Assembly (NCBI GenBank): GCA_038522735.1
Contig: JBCBJX010000014.1
Location: forward strand, 1 to 47,503
Source of the DNA: JBCBJX01 sp038522735
Lineage (GTDB): Bacteria; Pseudomonadota; Alphaproteobacteria; Caulobacterales; Parvularculaceae
Reading direction: 5' to 3'
DNA: 47,503 bases
Below are positions 17,517-27,193 of the stretch, in pieces (within the stretch, counting starts at the first letter, position 1; each line of letters begins with the position of its first letter). The position numbers and the translations under genes are program-made. Under the pieces are notes generated by a model, which made no database searches, was not told the origin of the DNA, and saw only the letters and a list, made by a program, of their open reading frames with translations.

Positions 17517-20500
17517 CTAGTGCGGCGCAGGAGAGTACGCCTGCAGCGCCTTCACGTCCAGATCGCCGGCGCGGAGGACTTCGATGGCCCGCACGGCCGC
17601 CCGGGCGCCCGCGATCGTGGTGATGCAGGGGATCTTGTGCTGCAGCGCCGTCAGGCGGATGGAGCGGGAGTCCCGGATCGACTGGGCGCCTTCAGTGGTG
17701 TTCACCACCATCTGCACGTCGCCGTTTTTCAGGGCGTCGACGATGTGCGGGCGGCCCTCCAGCACCTTGTTCACCCGCTTCACCGCCACGCCCTCGTCTT
17801 CGAGGAACGTCGCCGTGCCGCCCGTCGCCACGAGGGAGAAACCGAGGCCGACGAGGTCCTTGGCGGTCGGCAGGATGAGGTCCTTGTCGGCGTTCTTCAC
17901 CGAGATGAAGACGCAGCCTTCAAGCGGGATCCGCGCGCCGGCGGCGATCAGGCTCTTGGCGCGGGCCCGGGCGAACGAGCGGTCGAGGCCCATGACTTCG
18001 CCCGTCGAGCGCATCTCCGGGCCGAGCAGCGTGTCGACGCCGGGGAACCGGGAGAACGGGAAGACGACCTCTTTGACGGAGACATGATCCGGATCGCGCT
18101 CGTCGAGCCGGAAATCCGCGAGCCTGACGCCCGCCATCACCCGCGCCCCGATCCGTGCGACGGGCGTGTTGGTCGCCTTGGCGACGAAGGGGGCCGTGCG
18201 CGATGCGCGGGGGTTCACTTCGAGGACGTAGATCTCGCCGTCTTTCAGCGCGTACTGAACGTTGACGAGGCCGACGACGCCGAGGGCGCTCGCGAGCTGG
18301 CGCGTTTCGGCGCGCAGGCGCTCCACCATCTCCGGATCGAGGGTGTAGGGCGGCAGGGCGCAGGCGGAGTCGCCCGAATGGATGCCCGCCTCCTCGATAT
18401 GCTCCATGACCCCCGCGACGTAGACGTCCGAGCCGTCGGAGATGGCGTCGACGTCCACTTCCACCGCGTTCTGAAGATATTGATCGAGGAGCACCGGCTG
18501 GTCTGGCGAGACGCTCGCCGCCTCGCGCATGTAACGCTCAAGGCTTTCCTCGTCGCGGACGATCTCCATCGCCCGCCCGCCGAGCACGTAAGACGGACGG
18601 ATGACGAGCGGGTAGCCGACGGCCTCGGCCGCCTTTTTCGCCTCCGCCTCGGATCGGGCGATCGCGCCGATGGGCTGGCGGAGGCCGAGGCGTTCGATCA
18701 GCGCCTGGAACCGCTCCCGGTCCTCGGCGAGGTCGATCGCGTCGAAGGGGGTGCCGAGGATCGGCACGCCCGCCTGTTCGAGGGCCTTGGCGAGCTTCAG
18801 CGGCGTCTGGCCGCCGTACTGGACGATGACGCCGAGAAGCTCGCCCGTCGCCGCCTCGACGTCGATCAGCTCCAGAACGTCTTCCTCGGTCAGCGGCTCG
18901 AAATAGAGCCGGTCGGAGGTGTCGTAGTCCGTCGAGACCGTCTCCGGATTGCAGTTCACCATCACCGACTCGATCCCCTCGTCGGCGAGGGCGAAGGCGG
19001 CGTGGCAGCAGCAATAGTCGAACTCGATCCCCTGTCCGATGCGGTTCGGACCGCCGCCGAGGATGACGACTTTCCGTCGGTCGCTCGGCCCGGACTCGTT
19101 GATCGCGGCGGCCGCAGCGCCGGCGATCACGCTCTTCGGTTCGTAAGCGGAGTACATATACGGCGTTTTCGCCGCGAACTCCGCCGCGCACGTGTCTATG
19201 CGCTTGTAGACGGGGCGCACGTCGAGGCTGCGGCGGTGCGCCCGCACCTCGTCTTCGGTTCCGTCGGCGAGCTGGGCGAGGCGCTTGTCTGAAAAGCCCA
19301 TGGCTTTGAGGGCGCGGAGCGCCTCGGCGTCCTGCGGCAGCCCGTCCTCTGCGATCTGGAGTTCCGCGGCGACGATCCCCTCGATCTGTTCAAGGAACCA
19401 CGGATCGTAGCGCGTGATGACGGCGACCTGGTCGATGGAGAGCCCGTTCCGGAACGCCTCCGCCGCGACGCGCAGCCGGTCGGGGGTCGGGGCGGCGAGG
19501 GCGGCGCGGAGAGCGTTCTGGTCGTCGCCCAGTCCGAGACCCTTCACCTCGATCGGGTCGAGCCCGCAAAGCCCTGTTTCCAGGGAGCGCATCGCTTTTT
19601 GCAGCGCCTCCTGGAAGGTGCGCCCGATGGCCATCGCTTCGCCTACAGATTTCATGGCTGTCGAAAGAATCGGCTCCGCACCGGGGAATTTTTCGAAAGC
19701 GAAGCGCGGGCATTTGACGACGACGTAGTCGATGGTCGGTTCGAAACTCGCGGGCGTCGCGCCGGTGATGTCGTTGTCAAGCTCGTCGAGGGTGTAACCG
19801 ACAGCGAGCTTCGCCGCGACGCGGGCGATCGGGAATCCCGTCGCCTTGGAGGCGAGGGCGGATGAGCGCGAGACCCGCGGGTTCATTTCGATGACGACGA
19901 GGCGCCCGTTCTCCGGATTGACCGCAAACTGAACGTTCGAACCGCCCGTCTCGACGCCGATTTCGCGCAGGACCGCGATCGAGGCGTCGCGCATGCGCTG
20001 GTATTCTTTATCCGTCAGGGTGAGGGCGGGGGCGACGGTCACCGAGTCGCCCGTGTGGACGCCCATCGGGTCGATATTCTCGATCGCGCAGACGATGATG
20101 CAGTTGTCCGCCCGGTCGCGGACGACCTCCATCTCGAACTCTTTCCAGCCGAGAAGGCTCTCGTCGATGAGCACCTGGCCGACGGGGGAGGCGTCCATCC
20201 CGGCCCGGACGATATGCTCGAACTCCTCGCGGTTGTAGGCGATGCCGCCGCCCGTGCCGCCGAGGGTGAAGGCGGGACGGATGATGGCGGGGAGGCCGAT
20301 ATCCTCGATGATCGGCATCGCCTCGGCGACGCCCCGGGCGATGTCGCGGCCGATCACTTTGCCCTCGGAATTGCGTATCGGCGGGGCCGTCGCGATTTGC
20401 GAGCGCGGGTTTTCGAGCCCGATCGCGTCCATCGCCTTGCGGAATTTCTCCCGGTCCTCGGCCTTGTCGATGGCGTCCGCCCGGGCGCCGATCATCTCGA

Positions 20501-20837
20501 CGCCGTACTTTTCGAGGACGCCCTCTTCTTCGAGTGCGAGGGCGCAGTTAAGCGCCGTCTGACCGCCCATGGTCGGCAGGATCGCATCGGGTTTCTCGAG
20601 CGCGATCACCTTTTCGACGAACTCAGGCGTGATCGGCTCGACATAGGTCGCGTCCGCCATGCCGGGGTCGGTCATGATCGTCGCCGGGTTCGAATTGACG
20701 AGGATGACCCTGTAGCCCTCCTCTTTCAGCGCCTTGGTCGCCTGAACGCCGGAATAATCGAACTCGCAGGCCTGGCCGATGATGATGGGCCCCGCCCCGA
20801 TGATCAAAATGCTCTCAATATCGCGGCGTGCGGGCAT
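17517..20837 (-). CDS. carB: Carbamoyl-phosphate synthase large subunit
   Basis: A 1106-residue enzyme that makes carbamoyl phosphate from bicarbonate, ammonia (supplied by CarA) and two ATP, for pyrimidines and arginine. Two homologous ATP-grasp halves are visible: the first from IIIGAGPIIIGQACEFDYSG, with PTMGGQTALN and RPAFTLGGTGGGIAYN; the second from ILGGGPNRIGQGIEFDYCC, with VQYGGQTPLKLA and RPSYVLGGRAMEIV. The C-terminal 150 residues form the MGS-like allosteric domain. ATG 20837 with GGAG upstream gives the usual N-terminus; the frame extends 18 codons upstream without homology-like sequence. carA is not adjacent but about 11 kb away on the same strand. Confidence 0.98.
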   Translation of the reverse strand: MPARRDIESILIIGAGPIIIGQACEFDYSGVQATKALKEEGYRVILVNSNPATIMTDPGMADATYVEPITPEFVEKVIALEKPDAILPTMGGQTALNCALALEEEGVLEKYGVEMIGARADAIDKAEDREKFRKAMDAIGLENPRSQIATAPPIRNSEGKVIGRDIARGVAEAMPIIEDIGLPAIIRPAFTLGGTGGGIAYNREEFEHIVRAGMDASPVGQVLIDESLLGWKEFEMEVVRDRADNCIIVCAIENIDPMGVHTGDSVTVAPALTLTDKEYQRMRDASIAVLREIGVETGGSNVQFAVNPENGRLVVIEMNPRVSRSSALASKATGFPIARVAAKLAVGYTLDELDNDITGATPASFEPTIDYVVVKCPRFAFEKFPGAEPILSTAMKSVGEAMAIGRTFQEALQKAMRSLETGLCGLDPIEVKGLGLGDDQNALRAALAAPTPDRLRVAAEAFRNGLSIDQVAVITRYDPWFLEQIEGIVAAELQIAEDGLPQDAEALRALKAMGFSDKRLAQLADGTEDEVRAHRRSLDVRPVYKRIDTCAAEFAAKTPYMYSAYEPKSVIAGAAAAAINESGPSDRRKVVILGGGPNRIGQGIEFDYCCCHAAFALADEGIESVMVNCNPETVSTDYDTSDRLYFEPLTEEDVLELIDVEAATGELLGVIVQYGGQTPLKLAKALEQAGVPILGTPFDAIDLAEDRERFQALIERLGLRQPIGAIARSEAEAKKAAEAVGYPLVIRPSYVLGGRAMEIVRDEESLERYMREAASVSPDQPVLLDQYLQNAVEVDVDAISDGSDVYVAGVMEHIEEAGIHSGDSACALPPYTLDPEMVERLRAETRQLASALGVVGLVNVQYALKDGEIYVLEVNPRASRTAPFVAKATNTPVARIGARVMAGVRLADFRLDERDPDHVSVKEVVFPFSRFPGVDTLLGPEMRSTGEVMGLDRSFARARAKSLIAAGARIPLEGCVFISVKNADKDLILPTAKDLVGLGFSLVATGGTATFLEDEGVAVKRVNKVLEGRPHIVDALKNGDVQMVVNTTEGAQSIRDSRSIRLTALQHKIPCITTIAGARAAVRAIEVLRAGDLDVKALQAYSPAPH

Positions 20838-21068
20838 GGGCGGTTCTCCGGTCTTATTATCGGGCGTCAGGCGGGCAAATTGCCGGGCCAATACAGGCGC
20901 TCGTTAACGCTGGCAAGCCTCGCGCGTCGCCGCGACCGGTCGAGCGCGCCGCCAGCGGATAAATCTTGAGACATCGGTTTCAAGGTTCCGCCACAAAATG
21001 GGGAGACGTTTATGTCAGGTCGTTCCGGCGTCCGGCGGACGTGCGTCGCCAACCCATTGGGGAGAGAC

Positions 21069-22886
21069 ATGCTGCGTTCGATTTCACGCCCCGACGCCGG
21101 GCGTTCGCCGTCGATCATGACCCTAGCGGCCTTGGCCCTGTTGGGTTTCGCGCTCGTCGCGTGTTCGGACGGCGGAGGCGGCTCTTCCGGCGGAGGGTCG
21201 GGCGGCGGATCCGGCTCGGGCGGCGGCGGGGGCGGCGGGGTTCCGACCGGCGCGTTCGCGACCGCGGAAACGACCTCGCGCTTCCTGCATCAGGCGACGT
21301 TCGGCCCGACGGCGCAGCAAATCGACGACCTTGAGGGAACGAGCGCGGAAACCTGGTTCGTCAACCAGCTGAACGCGCCGGCGACGACCCATCTTACTTA
21401 CGTTCTCGGCCGCCTCGCCGAGCCCGACGCCTACGGGCCGGACGGCCTGCCGACGTTCGAATACACGCGCCTGCCGTCGGAATCGTTCTGGCGAAACGCG
21501 CTTCTGGCCGACGACCAGCTCCGTCAACGGATGGCGTTCGCGCTTTCACAGATCATCGTCGTTTCGAACGCCAACGATCTTCTGACCTTCCTGCCGCAAA
21601 CCGTCGCCCAGTTTCAGGACATCCTGACAGCCAACGCCTTCGGCAACTATCGCGATATCCTGGAGGAGGTGACGTATTCACCGGCGATGGGCGTCTATCT
21701 CACCTACATCCAGAACCAGAAAGGCGACCCCGTCAGCGGCCGCGTGCCGGATGAGAACTACGCCCGCGAGATCATGCAGCTCTTCACCATCGGGCTTGTG
21801 CAGTTGGAGCTCGACGGCGACCCCGCTCTCGGGGGCGGCGGCGCGCCGGTTGAAACGTACACGAACGACGACGTCACCGGCCTCGCCCGGGTGTTCACCG
21901 GCCTGAGCCTGGACGGACCGGAATTCTTCTATAATCCCGGCGCGCTGCCGCCATCGACCTTCTACTCTCCGATGATCACGTTTCCGGCCTTCCACTCCGA
22001 TCTCGAAAAAACGTTCCTTGGAACGACGATCCCGGCGGGAACGGGGCCGGAAGAAAGCATCGATGCGGCCCTCGACACGCTCTTCAATCACCCGAATGTC
22101 GGCCCGTTCATCGGCCGCCAGCTCATCCAGCGGTTCGTTATGGGAAATCCGCCGGGCCCCTATATCGAGCGCGTGGCGACGGCTTTTAACTCCGGGACCT
22201 ACCGCCTGCCGGACGGCCAGAATATCGGGACCGGCGAGCGCGGCGACCTCGCAGCAACGATCGCGGCGGTTCTCTTTGACGAGTACGCCCGATCCGCGGG
22301 TCTGTCGGCTCTCAACGAGCACGGAAAGATCCGCGAGCCCGTGATCCGTTTCGCCAACTGGGCGCGGGCTTTCGAGGCGGAGACGGTGACGCCGCAATTT
22401 TCCTTCGGGCTTTATATTTCGGGCGCGCCCTCGGCGCTCGCCCAGCAGCCCTACGGGGCGCCATCGGTCTTCAATTTCTACCGGCCGGGATATGTCGCGC
22501 CGGGCACGGAGACGGGCGATGCGGGCCTCACGATCCCCGAGCTGCAGCTCGTCAATGCGAGCACCGTTGCGGGGTATGCGAACTTCATGAGCTACTACAT
22601 CCTCGGCCGCGCCGCGATCGATTTCGCCGGCGATCCCGATGCGGAAACGAGTTTCATCCCGGATTATGCCGAGGAACTTGCGCTCGCGAACGATCCCGCG
22701 GCCCTCGTCGACCACCTCGACCTCGTCCTCGCCTTCGGCGAACTGACGGACGAAACGAAAGCGAACATCGTCGACGTGGTGTCGGGTTTGCCCGAGACGT
22801 CGCCCGATTTCGACGCCCCGGCCTTCCGGGTGCAGACCGCCGTCTTCATGGTGATGACGGCGCCCGATTTTCTCGTGCAGCGGTGA
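21069..22886 (+). CDS. DUF1800-domain exported lipoprotein
   Basis: A 605-residue protein starting at ATG 21069 after GGGGAGAG. A second in-frame ATG at 21012 also has a GGGGAG site, so a form 19 residues longer is possible. The signal peptide ends in a lipobox (LVAC, Cys32), followed by a Gly/Ser-rich spacer (about 33-60), then the DUF1800 domain from RFLHQATFGPTAQQIDDL through MGVYLTY, NYAREIMQLFTIGL and GKIREP to a C-terminal VMTAPDFLVQR. DUF1800 is widespread but functionally undefined. The gene is 10 bp upstream of a DUF1501 gene on the same strand, a recurrent pairing. The lipobox places it in the cell envelope. Confidence 0.88.
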   Translation: MLRSISRPDAGRSPSIMTLAALALLGFALVACSDGGGGSSGGGSGGGSGSGGGGGGGVPTGAFATAETTSRFLHQATFGPTAQQIDDLEGTSAETWFVNQLNAPATTHLTYVLGRLAEPDAYGPDGLPTFEYTRLPSESFWRNALLADDQLRQRMAFALSQIIVVSNANDLLTFLPQTVAQFQDILTANAFGNYRDILEEVTYSPAMGVYLTYIQNQKGDPVSGRVPDENYAREIMQLFTIGLVQLELDGDPALGGGGAPVETYTNDDVTGLARVFTGLSLDGPEFFYNPGALPPSTFYSPMITFPAFHSDLEKTFLGTTIPAGTGPEESIDAALDTLFNHPNVGPFIGRQLIQRFVMGNPPGPYIERVATAFNSGTYRLPDGQNIGTGERGDLAATIAAVLFDEYARSAGLSALNEHGKIREPVIRFANWARAFEAETVTPQFSFGLYISGAPSALAQQPYGAPSVFNFYRPGYVAPGTETGDAGLTIPELQLVNASTVAGYANFMSYYILGRAAIDFAGDPDAETSFIPDYAEELALANDPAALVDHLDLVLAFGELTDETKANIVDVVSGLPETSPDFDAPAFRVQTAVFMVMTAPDFLVQR

Positions 22887-22896
22887 GGACGGTTCT

Positions 22897-24327
22897 ATGA
22901 CCTTGGATCAGAAACTCCTCCACCGCCGCTCTTTCCTGCGCGGCTGCGCGGGGTCGGCCCTCGGCGCCTCGCTTTTCGGAACGGCGGCGCCCGTCTTCCA
23001 GGCGCGCGCCGCGGACGTCTCCGGCTACAAGGCGCTCGTCTGCATCTTTTTCCTCGGCGGGCTCGACAACCACGACACGCTCATCCCTTATGATCAGGCG
23101 TCTTACGACGCCTACGGCGAAATCCGCTCTTCGCTCCTTTCTTTCTATAACGACGCTCCCGGCGGTTCGACGCGCCTGCGCGACCAGCTGTTGCCGCTGA
23201 ACCCGGCGAACGCCGCCGACTACGGCGGTCGCCAGTTCGCCCTGCCGCCGCAGCTTGCGAACCTCCATAACCTGTTTGAGACGGGCGAGGCGGCGATCCT
23301 CCCGAATGTCGGCCCGCTTATCCAGCCGCTGACGCGCGCGGAGTGGGAGGCGGAAAACGTTCCGACCCCGGCGCGGCTTTTCTCCCATAACGATCAGCAG
23401 TCGACATGGATGTCGTCGAACCCGGAGGGCGCCCAGTTCGGCTGGGGCGGCCGCTTCGGGGACGCCGCGCTCGCCTCGAACGCCAACTTCCTGCCGGACT
23501 TCACGGCGATCACCACCCTCGGCAACGAACTGTTCCTGACGGGCGAGGTGACGCGCCCCTATCAGATCGGTCTCAACGGCGCGGACGAGGTGTTCTATCT
23601 CGATATTTTCGAAAGCCTTCGGAGCGGTCCGGGCGGGGAGCAGCTCTATCAGGATTTCCGCGCCCATCTGACGGCGTCGGATTTCCAGAGCGCCAACCTC
23701 ATCGAGCGCGACGTGAAGGCGGCGCTGGCGAATTCGCTGCTCCTCAACGAGCAGTTCAATGAGGCGCGCGCCAGCCTCTCCCCGTTCGCGGTCGCCTTTC
23801 CGCCGACGGATCTCGGCGGCCAGCTGAACGCCATCGCCGAGACCATTTCTCTGCAATCGGAGTTTCAGGCGAACCGGCAGATCTTCTTCGCGGCGATCGG
23901 CGGCTTCGACACCCACTCGAACCAGGCGAACGATCTCCCCGCCCTGCAGAGCGAGATCGACGGCGCCGTCGCGGCCTTCGTCGCGGCCATGCAGGAGATC
24001 GGCGCCTATAACGACGTGACGCTCTTCTCCGCGGCCGATTTCGGGCGGACCCTCGCCATCAACGGCGACGGAACCGACCATGGCTGGGGCGCGACCCAGT
24101 TCGTCGTCGGCGGCGGCGTCAATGGCGGGGTCCTCTACGGGGACGTGCCGCCCGCCGCTTTCGAGCACGATTACGACGCAGGCGGAGGGCGCCTCATCCC
24201 GAATGTCAGCGTGGAGCAGTTCGCAGAGCCCCTCGGCCGCTGGTTCGGCCTCAATGACGGGGAGCTCGCGGCCGCGCTGCCGAACCTTGCGAATTTCTCC
24301 GGCGAGGCGCCGGTCGCCTTCCTCTGA
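22897..24327 (+). CDS. DUF1501-domain Tat-exported protein
   Basis: A 476-residue protein with a twin-arginine signal (HRRSFLRGCAGSALGASLF, cleavage near ARAAD at about 39), so it is probably exported folded. The mature part has the DUF1501 pattern related to alkaline-phosphatase/sulfatase folds: KALVCIFFLGGLDNHDTLIPY at the N-terminus, FSHNDQQSTWMS in the middle, then GGFDTHSNQAND, ADFGRTLAINGDGTDHGWG and a C-terminal DGELAAALPNLANF. The conserved Asp/His residues suggest metal binding, which is inference. It forms a two-gene operon with the DUF1800 lipoprotein (10-bp gap) and converges on the sigma-factor gene with a 3-bp gap. Confidence 0.88.
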   Translation: MTLDQKLLHRRSFLRGCAGSALGASLFGTAAPVFQARAADVSGYKALVCIFFLGGLDNHDTLIPYDQASYDAYGEIRSSLLSFYNDAPGGSTRLRDQLLPLNPANAADYGGRQFALPPQLANLHNLFETGEAAILPNVGPLIQPLTRAEWEAENVPTPARLFSHNDQQSTWMSSNPEGAQFGWGGRFGDAALASNANFLPDFTAITTLGNELFLTGEVTRPYQIGLNGADEVFYLDIFESLRSGPGGEQLYQDFRAHLTASDFQSANLIERDVKAALANSLLLNEQFNEARASLSPFAVAFPPTDLGGQLNAIAETISLQSEFQANRQIFFAAIGGFDTHSNQANDLPALQSEIDGAVAAFVAAMQEIGAYNDVTLFSAADFGRTLAINGDGTDHGWGATQFVVGGGVNGGVLYGDVPPAAFEHDYDAGGGRLIPNVSVEQFAEPLGRWFGLNDGELAAALPNLANFSGEAPVAFL

Positions 24328-24330
24328 GGC

Positions 24331-25572
24331 TCATTCGAAGGCGGCGAGCCTGCCTTCGAGATGCTCGACGACAGGGGCCGGCGGCCCCGCCTCAAGCGCT
24401 GCGGCGTAGGCGGTTCCGGCGTCCGCGGCTCGCCCCAGCCGCTCCAGCGCGTCGGCACGGGCGATGTGATAGGGGGCGTAGGTCGCAAGGGCCTTTTCGT
24501 CCGAGAGCGCGTCGAGGGCTTCAAGGGCGCCGGTCGGGTCGCCGGCCGCTGCGCGCGCCGCCGCTGCGTTCACCATCGCGACGGGCGAGGGCGTCAGGGT
24601 CAGGAGCGTTTCATAAAGCGTCAGGATCGACGGCCAGTCCGTCGCCTCGAAACTCCGCGCCGTCGCATGGGTCGCGGCGACGCCCGCCTCCAGATGATAG
24701 CGGCTGACCGCCTCGCCCGTCCGCGCCGGCTCCAGATAGGCGAGACCCTGACGGATGAGCGCGCCGTCCCAAAGCGCCCGGTCCTGATCCTTCAAAAGGA
24801 CGATCGCCCCCTCGGCGCTTTCCCGAGCCTCGAAACGGGAGGCCTGGAAGGACAGGAGCGCCGCGAGCGCGGCGGCCTCCGGGCGCTTCGTCAACGGATG
24901 ATCGGCGAGCACCCGGGCGAGGCGCAGAGCCTCCGACGCCACGTCGCGGCGAAGGGCCCGCTCTCCCGCCCGCGGCGCGTAGCCGAGGGCGAACATGAGG
25001 TAGACGACCTTGAGCGCCCGCGGCGCCCGCGCGGCGATCTCGAACCGCGACGGCGTCTCGGCGACGCCGTCCGCCGCGTCCCTGAGGGCGCGTTTCGCCC
25101 GTGCGAGCCGCTGGGCCGTCGCCGTCTCCGGTTCGAGGAAGACGCCCGCGGTCTCCCGCGCCGTGAAGCCGTCGACGATTTTGAGGGTGAGGCAGAGGGC
25201 GGATTTTTCATCAAGCGTCGGATGGCAGCAGAGAAAAATGAGGCGCAGCTCCGGATCGTCGATCGGCGCGCGTTCCACGCCGTCGCCGCGATCATCCGTC
25301 TCTTCCGCATACGCCGTCTCGCGGGTCTCGCGGCGGAGGCGATCGAGGGCCCTGTTGCGGGCCGCCTGAAACAGCCACGCCTCCGGATTGTCCGGCACGC
25401 CCCTGAAGGGCCAGGCGGCGATGGCGGCGGCGAGGGCGTCCTGCGCCACATCCTCGGCGAGATCGAGCCGGCCGCCGCCGAGCCGGCGGACGAGGTCGGC
25501 CACCAGCCGGCCCCGCCCCCGGCGGACGATGACGTCGAGCCGGGCGCGGACGTCGTCGTCCGGGGTCGTCAT
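24331..25572 (-). CDS. ECF42-type RNA polymerase sigma factor with C-terminal extension
   Basis: A 413-residue sigma factor. Sigma region 2 lies at about 15-80 (LAEDVAQDALAAAIAAWPFRG, then NPEAWLFQAARNRALDRLRR), and region 4 at about 105-170 (LTLKIVDGFTARETAGVF). The remaining 230 residues are a helical, TPR-like extension, typical of the ECF42 group. That group is known to pair with small DGPF/YciI proteins, as here: the partner lies directly upstream and overlaps by four bases (ATGA). No anti-sigma factor is adjacent, as expected for the group. The signal sensed and target promoters are unknown. Confidence 0.9.
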   Translation of the reverse strand: MTTPDDDVRARLDVIVRRGRGRLVADLVRRLGGGRLDLAEDVAQDALAAAIAAWPFRGVPDNPEAWLFQAARNRALDRLRRETRETAYAEETDDRGDGVERAPIDDPELRLIFLCCHPTLDEKSALCLTLKIVDGFTARETAGVFLEPETATAQRLARAKRALRDAADGVAETPSRFEIAARAPRALKVVYLMFALGYAPRAGERALRRDVASEALRLARVLADHPLTKRPEAAALAALLSFQASRFEARESAEGAIVLLKDQDRALWDGALIRQGLAYLEPARTGEAVSRYHLEAGVAATHATARSFEATDWPSILTLYETLLTLTPSPVAMVNAAAARAAAGDPTGALEALDALSDEKALATYAPYHIARADALERLGRAADAGTAYAAALEAGPPAPVVEHLEGRLAAFE

Positions 25573-25910
25573 ACGTCGTCGATGGGCCGCACTTCGATCC
25601 GCGCGTTGTGTTTGAGGTGCGGATTGGTCTTTGCGATGGCCACGGCGTGGTCGAGATCGCGCGCTTCCACGACCATGATGCCGCCGAGAATTTCAGCGGC
25701 TTCCGTGAACGGGCCGTCGTGGACTTCGGCGCCGCCGGCTGTCACCGTCCGGCCGGCCTCGTTCAGCTTGTGACCGCCCTTATAGACGCCCTCGGCGGTG
25801 AGTTTTTCCGTCCAGGCGACATAGTCCTTGATGATCGCCATCATCTCGTCCTCGGTGGCCGAGGAGTAGCGGTCCGGCGCGTGGGGCAGGAGGAGCGCGA
25901 ATTGAGCCAT
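25569..25910 (-). CDS. YciI-family DGPF protein, partner of ECF42 sigma factor
   Basis: A 113-residue protein with a ferredoxin-like YCII fold. The diagnostic DGPF motif is at residues 65-68 (VHDGPFTEAAEILGG), followed by the VVEARDLDHAVAIAKTNP helix. The family may bind a small molecule or act as an enzyme; the role with ECF42 is not settled. AAAGGA precedes the ATG at 25910. It is the first gene of a two-gene operon, its stop overlapping the sigma-factor start, so the two are likely made in a fixed ratio. Confidence 0.9.
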   Translation of the reverse strand: MAQFALLLPHAPDRYSSATEDEMMAIIKDYVAWTEKLTAEGVYKGGHKLNEAGRTVTAGGAEVHDGPFTEAAEILGGIMVVEARDLDHAVAIAKTNPHLKHNARIEVRPIDDV

Positions 25911-26026
25911 GGTGAAGTCCTTTCCGGTTGAGCTTCGAAAAGGACGCGGCTCGTCATGTCCTCTCCGCCGCGTCCGTTCTAGAGACGAACGGGCGCGACG
26001 GAAATTGACTCAGGGCTGGCGATAAA

Positions 26027-27088
26027 TCAGGCCCGCGCCTCCAGCACCATGTTGAAGGGCGTCTCCGTCGCCCGGCGCACCGAGGTGAAGCCCGCTTCTT
26101 TCAGGACTTCGGTCAGCTTTTTCTCGCCCGCCTGGGCGCCGAGGGCGGCTTTGCCGTCCTGGGCGAGGGCCGTCGGCACGCAGATCGACGTCGACGCCGA
26201 ATAGAAGAGCCGGCCGACGGGGTTGAGGTTTTCCTCCAGAGCGTCGCCCGCCATCGGCTCGACCAGCATAAAGGTTCCGCCCTCGGCGAGGTTTTCGCGA
26301 ACGCGGCGGCAGGCGCCGACGGGGTCGCCCATATCGTGGATGCAGTCGAAGGCGGTGACGAGGTCGAACGGCCCGCCTTTGAACCCTTGCGCCGTCGCCT
26401 CTTCAAAGGAGACCGCGTCGGAAAGCCCGTGCTCTTCGGCGTGCTCGCGCGCCTGGGCGATGGAGGGGCCGTGATAGTCATATCCGGTAAACTCCGAGTT
26501 CGGATAAGCCGCCGCCATCAGGAGCGTCGAGTGCCCGTGGCCGCAGCCGATATCGGCGACCCTGCCGCCGGCTTCGAGCTTCGCGACGACGCCGTCGAGG
26601 GCCGGCAGCCAGGCCTGAACGAGATTGTTGACGTATCCCGGACGGAAGAACCGCGCGACGGCGCAGAACATGCATGCCGCCTGATCGCCCCAGTCGACGC
26701 CTTCGCCTGTCTTGAAGGCTTTCACCACCTTCGGCTCGTTCTCGATGGTGGAGACGACGTTTTCAAAGCCGCCCTGCATGTAGACGGGGCTGTCCTCCAC
26801 CGCGAAGACCAAAGCTTTCTCCGGCGTCATGGAGAACTGCTCAGTCTGCGGATCATACTCGATGTAGTTGGAGGCCGCCTGCGCCGCGCACCATTCGCGC
26901 ACATAGCGCTCCGCAAGGCCGAGGCGCTCCGCAAGGCCCGCCGCCGTCGCCGGGCCGTCTTCGAAGAGGGACTTATAGAGCCCCAGCTTGTCGCCCATAC
27001 GCACCAGCGCGACTGAATAGGCGCCGCCGAGATCTCCGAGGATCTGGCCGACAAACGCCATGAGTTTTTCTTCGTTCACTTCGGTCAT
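26027..27088 (-). CDS. SAM-dependent methyltransferase with N-terminal winged helix (Rv2258c-like)
   Basis: A 353-residue protein. Residues 15-105 form a winged-helix-like dimerisation domain (GPATAAGLAERLGLAERYVREW). The Rossmann methyltransferase core follows: motif I is VADIGCGHGHSTLLMA (about 178-193), then SEFTGYDYHG, and the post-motif region FDLVTAFDCIHDMGDP. C-terminal VEPMAGDALEENLNPVG resembles proteins annotated as ubiquinone/menaquinone-type or O-methyltransferases, and Rv2258c-like enzymes. The substrate cannot be read from sequence. GGGAGAG precedes the ATG. It is divergent from the GlxA-type regulator, about 105 bp apart, so the regulator is the natural candidate to control it. 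Confidence 0.88.
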   Translation of the reverse strand: MTEVNEEKLMAFVGQILGDLGGAYSVALVRMGDKLGLYKSLFEDGPATAAGLAERLGLAERYVREWCAAQAASNYIEYDPQTEQFSMTPEKALVFAVEDSPVYMQGGFENVVSTIENEPKVVKAFKTGEGVDWGDQAACMFCAVARFFRPGYVNNLVQAWLPALDGVVAKLEAGGRVADIGCGHGHSTLLMAAAYPNSEFTGYDYHGPSIAQAREHAEEHGLSDAVSFEEATAQGFKGGPFDLVTAFDCIHDMGDPVGACRRVRENLAEGGTFMLVEPMAGDALEENLNPVGRLFYSASTSICVPTALAQDGKAALGAQAGEKKLTEVLKEAGFTSVRRATETPFNMVLEARA

Positions 27089-27193
27089 CGCTCTCTCCCT
27101 CGCTGGACCGCCCTCAGGCTAGAGACGCCCGCCCGGGACAGAAGCGGCGCTTTGGACTAAAAGGGGCCGAAACGGACAGGGGGGATGCGATTG

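Noticed and set aside
17478..19292. Long plus-strand open frame of 604 codons opposite carB
   Set aside because: Arginine- and aspartate-rich low-complexity translation with no domain pattern; it is the mirror of carB in high-GC DNA.
22846..24168. 440-codon minus-strand open frame opposite the DUF1501 gene
   Set aside because: Shadow of the DUF1501 gene, whose Tat signal and domain pattern are clear.
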